A stretch of DNA of 64,000 nt from Anagrus nilaparvatae. Lineage: Eukaryota; Arthropoda; Insecta; Hymenoptera; Mymaridae. Positions 1 to 15,269 of the stretch are shown piece after piece. The DNA lies in the NCBI GenBank assembly GCA_022575985.1, contig JAKSXM010000277.1, positions 1,855,666 through 1,919,665 on the forward strand. Reading direction: 5' to 3'. A model generated the notes under the pieces. That model was not told where the DNA came from and ran no database searches. It saw only the letters and a list, made by a program, of their open reading frames with translations. Positions within the stretch are counted from its first letter, which is position 1. Each line of letters opens with the position of its first letter. The position numbers were made by a program, and so were the translations under genes.

Positions 1-649
1 GTGCTATCAAATTCTAATGGCTTCATTTATTATTCTAATAAGTGGCTGTTTTATAATTTTTCTTCATTAAATTGACTATATATAAAATTTATAGTGCTTA
101 GCCCTTAATTAGTTAACAATTTTAGGCAGTAATTTAATGATTTAATTGACATTTTATTATTTATACTGCAGTTTACTCATGAGTTGAATAACTCTAAATT
201 CAATTTTTCAGTTCAGTTACTTGACTGAATTCATTTATTTTTATACCATTATTTTATTTGTTAGAAACTGCATAGTAAAAAAACTATTTTAACTAACTAT
301 TATATTCTTATCTATTATATGCAGCATTTGTACGTTGCAAGTGGTTGCTTTCCATATCTAACTAAATTCCTCTAATGCATATGATTCTTATATTTTTATC
401 AAGTATTTAACAAGAATTTTTAACTATTGCATGCAATATCATAATGGATGCAGTTAATATGTAGTCATTAAATTATTATTTAAATTCTTACTTAATGCTT
501 GAATTTATGTTTAATGTCTATCACCTAACTCAAAATTAAATTATTACTTAATGCTTAAATTAATTAATGTTTAATTTCTATCACCTAACTCAAAATTAAA
601 TTATTACTTAATGCTTAAATTAATTAATGTTTAATTTCTATCACCTAAC

Positions 650-1003
650 TCAAATTTCCTTAACGCTCAGCAATCATTATTTTCTTAACGCTCGGCATTC
701 AGGATTTCCTTAACGCTCGTCAATCAGGAATTCCTTAAAGCTCGGCAATCAGGATTTCCTTAACGCTCGGCAATCAGGATTTCCTTAACGCTCAGCAACC
801 AGGATTTCCTTAACGCTCGGCAATTAACGCTCGGCAATCAGGAATTCCTTAACGCTCAGCAATCAGGATTTCCTTAATGTTCGGCAATCAGGATTTCTAA
901 CACAAATTTCCTTAACGCTCAGCAGTCAGGATTTCTAACTCAAATTTCCTTAACGCTCAGCATTCATCATTTCCTTAACGCTCGGCAATCAGGATTCTGA
1001 TGA
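650..1003 (+). repeat. 25-bp minirepeat block, representative example
   Basis: This is one of about 50 such blocks. The unit is 25 bp with core TTAACGCTCGGCAATCAGGA preceded by TTTCC. A shorter 14-bp register (AACGCTCGGCAATT) occurs where units are fused. Unit period was checked at 3301, 3326 and 3351. The second CpG of the core alternates between CTCGGC and CTCAGC, and a given position within the monomer tends to carry the same form in different monomers. The first unit and the last unit of most blocks are the CAGC form. The unit carries essentially all CpG dinucleotides of the satellite. There are no unique spacers between units. Confidence 0.9.
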
Positions 1004-2076
1004 TTCTGGTGCTATCAAATTCTAATGGCTTCATTTATTATTCTAATTAGTGGCTGTTTTATAATTTTTCTTCATTAAATTGACTATATATAAAATTTAT
1101 AGTGCTTAGCCCTTAATTAGTTAACAATTTTAGGCAGTAATTTAATGATTTAATTGACATTTTATTATTTATACTGCAGTTTACGCATGAGTTGAATAAC
1201 TCTAAATTCAATGTTTCAGTTCAGTTACTTGACTGAATTCATTTAATTTTATCACATTTAGTTTATTTGTTAGAAACTGCATAGTAATAAAGCTATTTTA
1301 TCTAACTATTATATTCTTATCTATATGCAGCATTTGTACGTTGCAAGTGGTTACTTTCCATATTTAACTAAATTCCTCTAATGCATATGATTCTTATATT
1401 TTTAACAAGTATTTAACAAGAATTTTTAACTATTGCATGCAATATCATAATGGATGCAGTTAATATGTAGTTATTACGTTATTACGTTATTAAGTTATTA
1501 CTTAAATTCTTACTTAATGCTTAAATATATGTTTAATGTCTATCACCTAACTCAAAATTAAATTATTACTTAATGCTTAAATTAATTAATGTTTAATTTC
1601 TATCACCTAACTCAAATTTCCTTAACGCTCAGCAATCATTATTTCCTTAACGCTCGGCATTCAGGAATTCCTTAACGCTCAGCAACCAGGATTTCCTTAA
1701 CGTTCGGCAATCAGGATTTCTAACACAAATTTCCTTAACGCTCAGCAGTCAGGATTTCTAACTCAAATTTCCTTAACGCTCAGCATTCATCATTTCCTTA
1801 ACGCTCGGCAATCAGGATTCTGATGATTCTGGTGCTATCAAATTCTAATGGCTTCATTTATTATTCTAATTAGTGGCTGTTTTATAATTTTTCTTCATTA
1901 AATTGACTATATATAAAATTTATAGTGCTTAGCCCTTAATTAGTTAACAATTTTAGGCAGTAATTTAATGATTTAATTGACATTTTATTATTTATACTGC
2001 AGTTTACTCATGAGTTGAATAACTCTAAATTCAATGTTTCAGTTCAGTTACTTGACTGAATTCATTTAATTTTATC

Positions 2077-3645
2077 ACATTTAGTTTATTTGTTAGAAAC
2101 TGCATAGTAATAAAGCTATTTTATCTAACTATAATATTCTTATCTATATGCAGCATTTGTACGTTGCAAGTGGTTACTTTCCATATTTAACTAAATTCCT
2201 CTAATGCATATGATTCTTATATTTTTGACAAGTATTTAACAAGAATTTTTAACTATTGCATGCAATATCATAATGGATGCAGTTAATATGTAGTTATTAC
2301 GTTATTACGTTATTAAGTTATTACTTAAATTCTTACTTAATGCTTAAATATATGTTTAATGTCTATCACCTAACTCAAAATTAAATTATTACTTAATGCT
2401 TAAATTAATTAATGTTTAATTTCTATCACCTAACTCAAATTTCCTTAACGCTCAGCAATCATTATTTCCTTAACGCTCGGCATTCAGGAATTCCTTAACG
2501 CTCAGCAATCAGGATTTCCTTAACGTTTGGCAATCAGGATTTCTAACACAAATTTCCTTAACGCTCAGCAGTCAGGATTTCTAACTCAAATTTCCTTAAC
2601 GCTCAGCAATCATCATTTCCTTAACGCTCGGCAATCAGGATTCTGATGATTCTGGTGCTATCAAATTCTAATGGCTTCATTTATTATTCTAATTAGTGGC
2701 TGTTTTATAATTTTTCTTCATTAAATTGACTATATATAAAATTTATAGTGCTTAGCCCTTAATTAGTTAACAATTTTAGGCAGTAATTTAATGATTTAAT
2801 TGACATTTTATTATTTATACTGCAGTTTACTCATGAGTTGAATAACTCTAAATTCAATGTTTCAGTTCAGTTAATTGACTGAATTCATTTATTTTTATAC
2901 CATTATTTTATTTGTTAGAAACTGCATAGTAAAAAAACTATTTTAACTAACTATTATATTCTTATCTATTATATGCAGCATTTGTACGTTGCAAGTGGTT
3001 ACTTTCCATATCTAACTAAATTCCTCTAATGCATATGATTCTTATATTTTTATCAAGTATTTAACAAGAATTTTTAACTATTGCATGCAATATCATAATA
3101 GATGCAGTTAATATGTAGTCATTAAGTTATTATTTAAATTCTTACTTAATGCTTGAATTTATGTTTAATGTCTATCACCTAACTCAAAATTAAATTATTA
3201 CTTAATGCTTAAATTAATTAATGTTTAATTTCTATCACCTAACTCAAATTTCCTTAACGCTCAGCAATCATTATTTCCTTAACGCTCGGCATTCAGGATT
3301 TCCTTAACGCTCGTCAATCAGGAATTCCTTAAAGCTCGGCAATCAGGATTTCCTTAACGCTCGGCAATCAGGATTTCCTTAACGCTCAGCAACCAGGATT
3401 TCCTTAACGCTCGGCAATTAATGCTCGGCAATCAGGAATTCCTTAACGCTCAGCAATCAGGATTTCCTTAACGTTCGGCAATCAGGATTTCTAACACAAA
3501 TTTCCTTAACGCTCAGCAGTCAGGATTTCTAACTCAAATTTCCTTAACGCTCAGCAATCATCATTTCCTTAACGCTCGGCAATCAGGATTTCCTTAACGC
3601 TCGGCAATTAACGCTCGGCAATCAGGATTTCCTTAACGCTCGGCA
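2077..3645 (+). repeat. Segmental duplication within the array, copy 1 (partner 5977-7545)
   Basis: This segment recurs at an offset of exactly 3,900 bp. Line-by-line comparison shows only scattered single-base differences over about 1.57 kb, for example near 2114/6014, 2204/6104 and 3400/7300. The two copies diverge after about 3645/7545, where the later copy has extra minirepeats. Near-identity points to recent duplication or gene conversion. Confidence 0.85.
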
Positions 3646-5242
3646 ATAAGGATTTCCTTAATGCTCGGCAATAATGATTTTCTTAACGCTCAGCATTCAG
3701 GATTCTGATGATTCTGGTGCTATCAAATTCTATTTGAGAATTCAATGTTTCAGTTCAGTTACTTGACTGAATTCATTTATTTTTATCCCATTATTTTATT
3801 TGTTAGAAACTGCATAGTAAAAAAACTATTTTAACTAACTATTATATTCTTATCTATTATATGCATTTGTACGTTGCAAGTGGTTACTTTCCATATCTAA
3901 CTAAATTCCTCTAATGCATATGATTCTTATATTTTTAACAAGTATTTAACAAGCATTTTTAACTATTGCATGCAATATCATAATGGATGCAGTTAATATG
4001 TAGTCATTAAGTTATTACTTGAATTATTACTTAATGCTTAAATAGATGTTTAATTTCTATCACCTAATTCAAATTTCCTTAACGCTCAGCAATCATTATT
4101 TCCTTAACGCTCGGCAATCATTATTTCCTTAACGCTCGGCAATAAGGATTTCCTTAACGCTCGGCAATAAGGATTTTCTTAACGCTCAGCAATCAGGATT
4201 CTGATATTTCTGGTGCTAAATAATACAGCCACTTATTAGCATAATAAATGGCTGTATTATAATTTTTCTTCATTAAATTGACTATATATAAAATTTATAG
4301 TTCTTAGCCCTTAATTAGTTAACAATTTTATGCAGTAATTTAATGATTTAATTGACATTTTATTATTTATACTGCAGTTTACTCATGAGTTGAATAACTC
4401 TAAATTCAATGTTTCAGTTCAGTTACTTGACTGAATTCATTTATTTTTATACCATTATTTTATTTGTTAGAAACTGCATAGTAAAAAAACTATTTTAACT
4501 AACTATTATATTCTTATCTATTATATGCAGCATTTGTACATTGCAAGTGGTTACTTTCCATATCTAACTAAATTCCTCTTATGCATATGATTCTTATATT
4601 TTTATCAAGTATTTAACAAGAATTTTTAACTGTTGCATGCAATATCATAATGGATGCAGTTAATATGTAGTCATTAAGTTATTATTTAAATTCTTACTTA
4701 ATGCTTAAATTAATTAATGTTTAATTTCTATTACCTAACTCAAATTTCCTTAACGCTCAGCAATCATTATTTCCTTAACGCTCGGCATTCAGGATTTCCT
4801 TAACGCTCGGCAATCAGGAATTCCTTAACGCTCGGCAATCAGGATTTTCTTAACGCTCGGCAACTAAAGCTCAGCAATCAGGATTTCCTTAACGCTCAGC
4901 AACCAAGATTTCCTTAACGCTCGGTAATTAACGCTCGGCAATCAGGAATTCCTTAACGCTCAGCAATCAGGATTTCCTTAACGTTCGGCAATCAGGATTT
5001 CTAACACAAATTTCCTTAACGCTCAGCAGTCAGGATTTCTAACTCAAATTTCCTTAACGCTCAGCAATCATCATTTCCTTCACGCTCGGCAATCAGGATT
5101 TCTAAATTATTAAGGATTTCCTTAACGCTCGGCAATCAATCAATCATTAAGGATTTCCTTAATGCTCGGCAATTAGGATTTTCTTAACGCTCGGCAATAA
5201 GGATTTTCTTAACGCTCAGCAATCAGGATTCTGATGATTCTG

Positions 5243-6554
5243 GTGCTATCAAATTCTAATGGCTTCATTTATTATTCTAATTAGTGGCTGTTTTATAATT
5301 TTTCTTCATTAAGTTGACTATATATAAAATTTATAGTGCTTAGCCCTTAATTAGTTAACAATTTTAGGCAGTAATTTAATGATTTAATTGACATTTTATT
5401 ATTTATACTGCAGTTTACTCATGAGTTGAATAACTCTAAATTCAATGTTTCAGTTCAGTTACTTGACTGAATTCATTTATTTTTACACCATTATTTTATT
5501 TGTTAGAAACTGCATAGTAAAAAAACTATTTTAACTAACTATTATTATATTCTTATCTATTATATCCAGCATTTGTACATTGCAAGTGGTTACTTTCCAT
5601 ATCTAACTAAATTCCTCTTATGCATATGATTCTTATATTTTTATCAAGTATTTAACAAGAATTTTTAACTATTGCATGCAATATCATAATGGATGCAGTT
5701 AATATGTAGTCATTAAGTTATTATTTAAATTCTTACTTAATGCTTAAATTAATTAATGTTTAATTTCTATTACCTAACTCAAATTTCCTTAACGCTCAGC
5801 AATCATTATTTCCTTAACGCTCGGCATTCAGGATTTCCTTAACGCTCGGCAATCAGGAATTCCTTAACGCTCGGCAATCAGGATTTTCTTAACGCTCGGC
5901 AACTAAAGCTCAGCAATCAGGATTTCCTTAACGCTCAGCAACCAAGATTTCCTTAACGCTCAGCAATCAGGATTTCACATTTAGTTTATTTGTTAGAAAC
6001 TGCATAGTAATAAAGCTATTTTATCTAACTATTATATTCTTATCTATATGCAGCATTTGTACGTTGCAAGTGGTTACTTTCCATATTTAACTAAATTCCT
6101 CTAGTGCATATGATTCTTATATTTTTAACAAGTATTTAACAAGAATTTTTAACTATTGCATGCAATATCATAATGGATGCAGTTAATATGTAGTTATTAC
6201 GTTATTACGTTATTAAGTTATTACTTAAATTCTTACTTAATGCTTAAATATATGTTTAATGTCTATCACCTAACTCAAAATTAAATTATTACTTAATGCT
6301 TAAATTAATTAATGTTTAATTTCTATCACCTAACTCAAATTTCCTTAACGCTCAGCAATCATTATTTCCTTAACGCTCGGCATTCAGGAATTCCTTAACG
6401 CTCAGCAATCAGGATTTCCTTAACGTTTGGCAATCAGGATTTCTAACACAAATTTCCTTAACGCTCAGCAGTCAGGATTTCTAACTCAAATTTCCTTAAC
6501 GCTCAGCAATCATCATTTCCTTAACGCTCGGCAATCAGGATTCTGATGATTCTG
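5243..6554 (+). repeat. Chimeric double monomer with out-of-register junction near 5975
   Basis: The first part carries the variants TTTTTACACCATT and ATATCCAGCATTTG, shared with monomers at 20250 and 30600. At about 5975 the minirepeat text breaks off and continues in the middle of another monomer's AT-rich half (CACATTTAGTTTATTTG), matching 2077 onwards. Only 2-3 bp are shared at the join, so this is not an in-register exchange. The result is a 1,312-bp compound unit. Confidence 0.8.
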
Positions 6555-9500
6555 GTGCTATCAAATTCTAATGGCTTCATTTATTATTCTAATTAGTGGC
6601 TGTTTTATAATTTTTCTTCATTAAATTGACTATATATAAAATTTATAGTGCTTAGCCCTTAATTAGTTAACAATTTTAGGCAGTAATTTAATGATTTAAT
6701 TGACATTTTATTATTTATACTGCAGTTTACTCATGAGTTGAATAACTCTAAATTCAATGTTTCAGTTCAGTTAATTGACTGAATTCATTTATTTTTATAC
6801 CATTATTTTATTTGTTAGAAACTGCATAGTAAAAAAACTATTTTAACTAACTATTATATTCTTATCTATTATATGCAGCATTTGTACGTTGCAAGTGGTT
6901 ACTTTCCATATCTAACTAAATTCCTCTAATGCATATGATTCTTATATTTTTATCAAGTATTTAACAAGAATTTTTAACTATTGCATGCAATATCATAATA
7001 GATGCAGTTAATATGTAGTCATTAAGTTATTATTTAAATTCTTACTTAATGCTTGAATTTATGTTTAATGTCTATCACCTAACTCAAAATTAAATTATTA
7101 CTTAATGCTTAAATTAATTAATGTTTAATTTCTATCACCTAACTCAAATTTCCTTAACGCTCAGCAATCATTATTTCCTTAACGCTCGGCATTCAGGATT
7201 TCCTTAACGCTCGTCAATCAGGAATTCCTTAAAGCTCGGCAATCAGGATTTCCTTAACGCTCGGCAATCAGGATTTCCTTAACGCTCAGCAACCAGGATT
7301 TTCTTAACGCTCGGCAATTAATGCTCGGCAATCAGGAATTCCTTAACGCTCAGCAATCAGGATTTCCTTAACGTTCGGCAATCAGGATTTCTAACACAAA
7401 TTTCCTTAACGCTCAGCAGTCAGGATTTCTAACTCAAATTTCCTTAACGCTCAGCAATCATCATTTCCTTAACGCTCGGCAATCAGGATTTCCTTAACGC
7501 TCGGCAATTAACGCTCGGCAATCAGGATTTCCTTAACGCTCGGCAATTAACGCTCGGCAATCAGGATTTCCTTAACGGTCAGCAATCAGGATTTCCTTAA
7601 CGCTCGGCAATAAGGATTTCCTTAACGCTCGGCAATAAGGATTTTCTTAACGCTCAGCATTCAGGATTCTGATGATTCTGGTGCTATCAAATTCTAATGG
7701 CTTTATTTATTATTCTAATAAGTGGCTGTTTTATAATTTTTCTTCATTAAATTGACTATATATAAAATTTATAGTGCTTAGCCCTTAATTAGTTAACAAT
7801 TTTAGGCAGTAATTTAATGATTTAATTGACATTTTATTATTTATACTGCAGTTTTTTCATGAGTTGAATAACTCTAAATTCAATGTTTCAGTTCAGTTAC
7901 TTGACTGAATTTATTTATTTTTATCACATTTAGTTTATTTGTTAGAAACTGCATAGTAAAAAAACTATTTTATCTAACTATTATATTCTTATCTATTATA
8001 TGCAGCATTTGTACGTTGTAAGTGGTTACTTTCCATATTTAACTAAATTCCTCTAATGCATATGATTCTTATATTTTTACCAAGTATTTAACAAGAATGT
8101 TTAACTATTGCATGCAATATCATAATGGATGCAGTTAATATGTAGTTATTACGTTATTACGTTATTAAGTTATTACTTAAATTCTTACTTAATGCTTAAA
8201 TATATGTTTAATGTCTATCACCTAACTCAAAATTAAATTATTACTTAATGCTTAAATTAATTAATGTTTAATTTCTATCACCTAACTCAAATTTCCTTAA
8301 CGCTCAGCAATCAGGATTTCCTTAACGCTCGGCAATAAGGATTTCCTTAACGCTCGGCAATAAGGATTTTCTTAACGCTCAGCAATCAGGATTCTGATAT
8401 TTCTGGTGCTATTAAATTCTTCATTCATTTATTATTCTAATAAGTGGCTGTATTATAATTTTTCTTCATTAAATTGACTATATATAAAATTTATAGTGCT
8501 TAGCCCTTAATTAGTTAACAATTTTAGGCAGTAATTTAATGATTTAATTGACATTTTATTATTTATACTGCAGTTTACTCATGAGGAATAATATGTTGAA
8601 TAACTCTAAATTCAATGTTTCAGTTCAGTTACTTGACTGAATTCATTTATTTTTATCACATTTAGTTTATTTGTTAGAAACTGCATACTAATAAAGATAT
8701 TTTATCTAACTATTATATTCTTATCTATATGCAGCATTTGTACGTTGCAAGTGGTTACTTTCCATATTTAACTAAATTCCTCTAATGCATATGATTCTTA
8801 TATTTTTAACAAGTATTTAACAAGAATTTTTAACTATTGCATGCTATTGCATGATATTTCATAATGGATGCAGTTAATATGTAGTTATTACGTTATTACG
8901 TTATTAAGTTATTACTTAAATTATTACTTAATGCTTAAATAGATGTTTAATTTCTATCACCTAACTAAAAATTAAATTATTACTTAATGCTTAAATTAAT
9001 TAATGTTTAATTTCTATCATCTAACTCAAATTTCCTTAACACTCGGCATTCAGGATTTCATTAACGCTCGGCAATCAGGATTTCCTTAACGCTCGGTAAT
9101 TAACGCTCGGCAATCAGGATTTCCTTAACGCTCAGCAACCAGGATTTCCTTAACGCTCGGCAATTAACGCTCGGCAATCAGGAATTCCTTAACGCTCAGC
9201 AATCAGGATTTCCTTAACGTTCGGCAATCAGGATTTCTAACACAAATTTCCTTAACGCTCAGCAGTCAGGATTTCTAACTCAAATTTCCTTAACGCTCAG
9301 CATTCATCATTTCCTTAACGCTCGGCAATCAGGATTCTGATGATTCTGGTGCTATCAAATTCTAATGGCTTCATTTATTATTCTAATTAGTGGCTGTTTT
9401 ATAATTTTTCTTCATTAAATTGACTATATATAAAATTTATAGTGCTTAGCCCTTAATTAGTTAACAATTTTAGGCAGTAATTTAATGATTTAATTGACAT

Positions 9501-12500
9501 TTTATTATTTATACTGCAGTTTACTCATGAGTTGAATAACTCTAAATTCAATGTTTCAGTTCAGTTACTTGACTGAATTCATTTAATTTTATCACATTTA
9601 GTTTATTTGTTAGAAACTGCATAGTAATAAAGCTATTTTATCTAACTATTATATTCTTATCTATATGCAGCATTTGTACGTTGCAAGTGGTTACTGTCCA
9701 TATTTAACTAAATTCCTCTAATGCATATGATTCTTATATTTTTAACAAGTATTTAACAAGAATTTTTAACTATTGCATGCAATATCATAATGGATGCAGT
9801 TAATATGTAGTTATTACGTTATTACGTTATTAAGTTATTACTTAAATTCTTACTTAATGCTTAAATATATGTTTAATGTCTATCACCTAACTCAAAATTA
9901 AATTATTACTTAATGCTTTAATTAATTAATGTTTAATTTCTATCACCTAACTCAAATTTCCTTAACGCTCAGCAATCATTATTTCCTTAACGCTCGGCAT
10001 TCAGGAATTCCTTAATGCTCAGCAATCAGGATTTCCTTAACGTTCGGCAATCAGGATTTCTAACACAAATTTCCTTAACGCTCAGCAGTCAGGATTTCTA
10101 ACTCAAATTTCCTTAACGCTCAGCAATCATCATTTCCTTAACGCTCGGCAATCAGGATTCTGATGATTCTGGTGCTATCAAATTCTAATGGCTTCATTTA
10201 TTATTCTAATTAGTGGCTGTTTTATAATTTTTCTTCATTAAATTGACTATATATAAAATTTATAGTGCTTAGCCCTTAATTAGTTAACAATTTTAGGCAG
10301 TAATTTAATGATTTAATTGACATTTTATTATTTATACTGCAGTTTACTCATGAGTTGAATAACTCTAAATTCAATTTTTCAGTTCAGTTACTTGACTGAA
10401 TTCATTTATTTTTATACCATTATTTTATTTGTTAGAAACTGCATAGTAAAAAAACTATTTTAACTAACTATTATATTCTTATCTATTATATGCAGCATTT
10501 GTACGTTGCAAGTGGTTACTTTCCATATCTAACTAAATTCCTCTAATGCATATGATTCTTATATTTTTATCAAGTATTTAACAAGAATTTTTAACTATTG
10601 CATGCAATATCATAATGGATGCAGTTAATATGTAGTCATTAAGTTATTATTTAAATTCTTACTTAATGCTTGAATTTATGTTTAATGTCTATCACCTAAC
10701 TCAAAATTAAATTATTACTTAATGCTTAAATTAATGTTTAATTTCTATCACCTAATTCAAATTTCCTTAACGCTCAGCAATCATTATTTCCTTAACGCTC
10801 GGCAACTAACGCTCAGCAATCAGGATTTCCTTAACGCTCGGCAATTAACGCTCGGCAATCAGGATTTCCTTAACGGTCAGCAATCAGGATTTCCTTAACG
10901 CTCGGCAATAAGGATTTCCTTAACGCTCGGCAATAAGGATTTTCTTAACGCTCAGCAATCAGGATTCTGATATTTCTGGTGCTATTAAATTCTAATGGCT
11001 TCATTTATTATTCTAATAAGTGGCTGTATTATAATTTTTCTTCATTAAATTGACTATATATAAAATTTATAGTGCTTAGCCCTTAATTAGTTAACAATTT
11101 TAGGCAGTAATTTAATGATTTAATTGACATTTTATTATTTATACTGCAGTTTACTCATGAGGAATAATATGTTGAATAACTAAATTCAATGTTTCAGTTC
11201 AGTTACTTGACTGAATTCATTTATTTTTATCACATTTAGTTTATTTGTTAGAAACTGCATGCTAATAAAGATATTTTATCTAACTATTATATTCTTATCT
11301 ATATGCAGCATTTGTACGTTGCAAGTGGTTACTTTCCATATTTAACTAAATTCCTCTAATGCATATGATTCTTATATTTTTAACAAGTATTTAACAAGAA
11401 TTTTTAACTATTGCATGCTATTGCATGATATTTCATAATGGATGCAGTTAATATGTAGTTTTTACGTTATTACGTTATTAAGTTATTACTTATATTATTA
11501 CTTATTGCTTAAATAGATGTTTAATTTCTATCACCTAACTAAAAATTAAATTATTACTTAATGCTTAAATTAATTAATGTTTAATTTCTATCATCTAACT
11601 CAAATTTCCTTAACACTCGGCAATTAGGATTTTCTTAACGCTCGGCAATAAGGATTTCCTTAACGCTCGGCAATAAGGATTTTCTTAACGCTCAGCAATC
11701 AGGATTCTAAAGATTCTGGTGCTATTAAATTCTAATAGCTTCTCTTATTATTCTAATAAGTGGCTGCATTATAATTTTTCTTCATTAAATTGACTATATA
11801 TAAAATTTATAGTGCTTAGCCCTTAAATAGTTAACAATTTTAGGCAGTAATTTAATGATTTAATTGACATTTTATTATTTATACTGCAGTTTAATCATAA
11901 GTTGAATAACTCTAAATTCAATATTTCAGTTCAGTTAATTGACTGAATTCATTTATTTTTATCACATTTAGTTTATATGTTAGATACTGCATAGTTAAAA
12001 AACTATTTTATCTAACTATTATATTCTTATCTATTATATGCAGCATTTATATGTTGCAAGGGGTTACTTTCAATTTCTAACTAAATTCCTCTAATGATTC
12101 TTATATTTTTAACAAGTATTTAACAAGTATTTTTAACTATTGCATGCAATATCATAATGGATCCAGTTAATATGTAGTCATTAAGTTATTACTTAAATTA
12201 TTACTTAATGCTTAAATATATGTTTAATGTCTATCACCTAACTCAAAATTAAATTATTACTTAATGCTTAAATTAATTAATGTTTAATTTCTATCACCTA
12301 ACTGAAATTTCCTTAACGCTCAGCAATAATTATTTCCTTAACGCTCGGCAATCATTATTTCCTTAACGCTCGGTATTCAGGATTTCCTTAACGCTCGGCA
12401 ATCAGGATTTCCTTAACGCTCGGCAATCAGGATTTCCTTAACGCTCGGCTATTAACACTCAGCAATCAGGATTTCCTTAACGCTCAACAATTAACGCTCG

Positions 12501-12675
12501 GCATTCAGGAATTCCTTAACGCTCAGCAATCAGAATTTCCTTAACGTTCGGCAATCAGGATTTCTAACACAAATTTCCTTAACGCTCAGCAGTCAGGATT
12601 TCTAACTCAAATTTCCTTAACGCTCAGCAATCATCATTTCCTTAACGCTCGGCAATCAGAATTCTGATGATTCTG

Positions 12676-13033
12676 GTGCTATCAAATTCTAATGGATTCA
12701 TTTATTATTCTAATTAGTGGCTGTTTTATAATTTTTCTTCATCAAATAGACTATATATAAAATTTATAGTGCTTAGCCCTTATTTAGTTAACAATTTTAG
12801 GCAGTAATTTAATGATTGAATTGACATTTTATTATTTATACTGCAGTTTACTTAATGCTTAAATAGATGTTTAATTTCTATCACCTAATTCAAATTTCCT
12901 TAACGCTCAGCAATCATTATTTCCTTAACGCTCGGCAATCATTATTTCCTTAACGCTCGGCAATAAGGATTTCCTTAACGCTCGGCAATAAGGATTTTCT
13001 TAACGCTCAGCAATCAGGATTCTGATATTTCTG
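12676..13033 (+). repeat. Internally deleted satellite monomer (358 bp)
   Basis: The monomer runs normally to CTGCAGTTTAC near 12,850 and then jumps to TTAATGCTTAAATAGATG from the distal part of a monomer. Roughly 450-500 bp are missing. A short TTAC-type overlap is present at the join. Confidence 0.75.
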
Positions 13034-13042
13034 GTGCTAAAT

Positions 13043-13132
13043 AATACAGCCACTTATTAGAATAATAAATGAAGCCATTAGAATTAAATAATTCTAATGG
13101 CTTCATTTATTATTCTAATTAGTGGCTGTATT
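13043..13132. repeat. 43-bp-arm hairpin at monomer junction (13 kb copy)
   Basis: The left arm 13,043-13,085 and right arm 13,090-13,132 are reverse complements with one mismatch, around a 4-base AAAT loop. The right arm is the normal start of a monomer (AATTCTAATGGCTTCATTTA and onward). The left arm is an inverted copy of it, so the monomer start has been duplicated in inverted orientation. Confidence 0.9.
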
Positions 13133-15269
13133 ATAATTTTTCTTCATTAAATTGACTATATATAAAATTTATAGTGCTTAGCCCTTAATTAGTTAACAAT
13201 TTTAGGCAGTAATTTAATGATTTAATTGACATTTTATTATTTATACTGCAGTTTACTCATGAGGAATAATATGTTGAATAACTCTAAATTCAATGTTTCA
13301 GTTCAGTTACTTGACTGAATTCATTTATTTTTATCACATTTAGTTTATTTGTTAGAAACTGCATACTAATAAAGATATTTTATCTAACTATTATATTCTT
13401 ATCTATATGCAGCATTTGTACGTTGCAAGTGGTTACTTTCCATATTTAACTAAATTCCTCTAATGCATATGATTCTTATATTTTTAACAAGTATTTAACA
13501 AGAATTTTTAACTATTGCATGCTATTGCATGATATTTCATAATGGATGCAGTTAATATGTAGTTTTTACGTTATTACGTTATTAAGTTATTACTTATATT
13601 ATTACTTATTGCTTAAATAGATGTTTAATTTCTATCACCTAACTAAAAATTAAATTATTACTTAATGCTTAAATTAATTAATGTTTAATTTCTATCATCT
13701 AACTCAAATTTCCTTAACACTCGGCATTCAGGATTTCATTAACGCTCGGCAATCAGGATTTCCTTAACGCTCGGCAATTAACGCTCAGCAATCAGGATTT
13801 CCTTAACGCTCAGCAACCAGGATTTCCTTAACGCTCAACAATTAACGCTCGGCAATCAGGATTTCTAACAAAAATTTCCTTAACGCTCAGCAGTCAGGAT
13901 AACTAACTCAAATTTCCGTAACGCTCAGCAATCATCATTTCCTTAACGCTCGGCAATCAGGATTTCCTTAACGCTCGGCAATTAACGCTCGGCAATTAGG
14001 ATTTCCTTAACGCTTAGCAATCAGGATTTCCTTAACGCTCGGCAATAAGGATTTCCTTAACGCTCGGCAAAAAGGATTTTCTTAACGCTCAGCAATCAGG
14101 ATTCTGATATTTCTGGTGCTCAGAATTCTGATGGCTTCATTTATTATTCTAATAAGTGGCTGTATTATAATTTTACTTCGTTAAATTGACTATATATAAA
14201 ATTTATAGTGCTTAGCCCTTAATTAGTTAACAATTTTAGGCAGTAATTTAATGATTTAATTGACATTTCATTATTTATACTGCAGTTTACTCATGAGTTG
14301 AATAACTCTAAATTCAATGTTTCAGTTCAATTACTTGACTGAATTCATTTATTTTTATCCCATTATTTTATTTGTTAGAAACTGCATAGTAAAAAAACTA
14401 TTTTAACTAACTATTATATTCTTAACTATTATATGCAGCATTTGTAAGTTGCAAGTGGTTACTTTCCATATCTAACTAAATTCCTCTTATGCATATGATT
14501 CTTATATTTTTATCAAGTATTTAACAAGAATTTTTAACTATTGCATGCAATATCATAATGGATGCAGTTAATATGTAGTCATTAAGTTATTATTTAAATT
14601 CTTACTTAATGCTTAAATTTATGTTTAATGTCTCTCACCTAACTCAAAATTAAATTATTACTTAATGCTTAAATTAATTAATGTTTAATTTCTATCACCT
14701 AACTCAAATTTCCTTAACGCTCAACAATCATTATTTCCTTAACGCTCGGCATTCAGGATTTCTTTAACGCTCGGCAATCAGGAATTCCTTAACGCTCGGC
14801 AATCAGGATTTTCTTAACGCTCGGCAACTAAAGCTCAGCAATCAGGATTTCCTTAACGCTCAGCAACCAAGATTTCCTAACGCTCGGCAATTAACGCTCG
14901 GCAATCAGGAATTCCTTAACGCTCAGCAATCAGGATTTCCTTAACGTTCGGCAATCAGGATTTCTAACACAAATTTCCTTAACGCTCAGCAGTCAGGATT
15001 TCTAACTCAAATTTCCTTAACGCTCAGCAATCATCATTTCCTTCACGCTCGGCAATCAGGATTTCTAAATCATTAAGGATTTCCTTAACGCTCGGCAATC
15101 AATCAATCATTAAGGATTTCCTTAACGCTCGGCAATTAACGCTCGGCAATCAGGATTTCCTTAACGCTCGGCAATTAGGATTTCCTTAACGCTCGGCAAT
15201 AAGGATTTCCTTAACGATCGGCAATAAGGATTTTCTTAACGCTCAGCAATCAGGATTCTAAAGATTCTG

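Noticed and set aside
650..1003. CRISPR-like array of 25-bp direct repeats
   Set aside because: Units are contiguous without unique spacers, are part of ~1-kb satellite monomers, and the DNA is eukaryotic.
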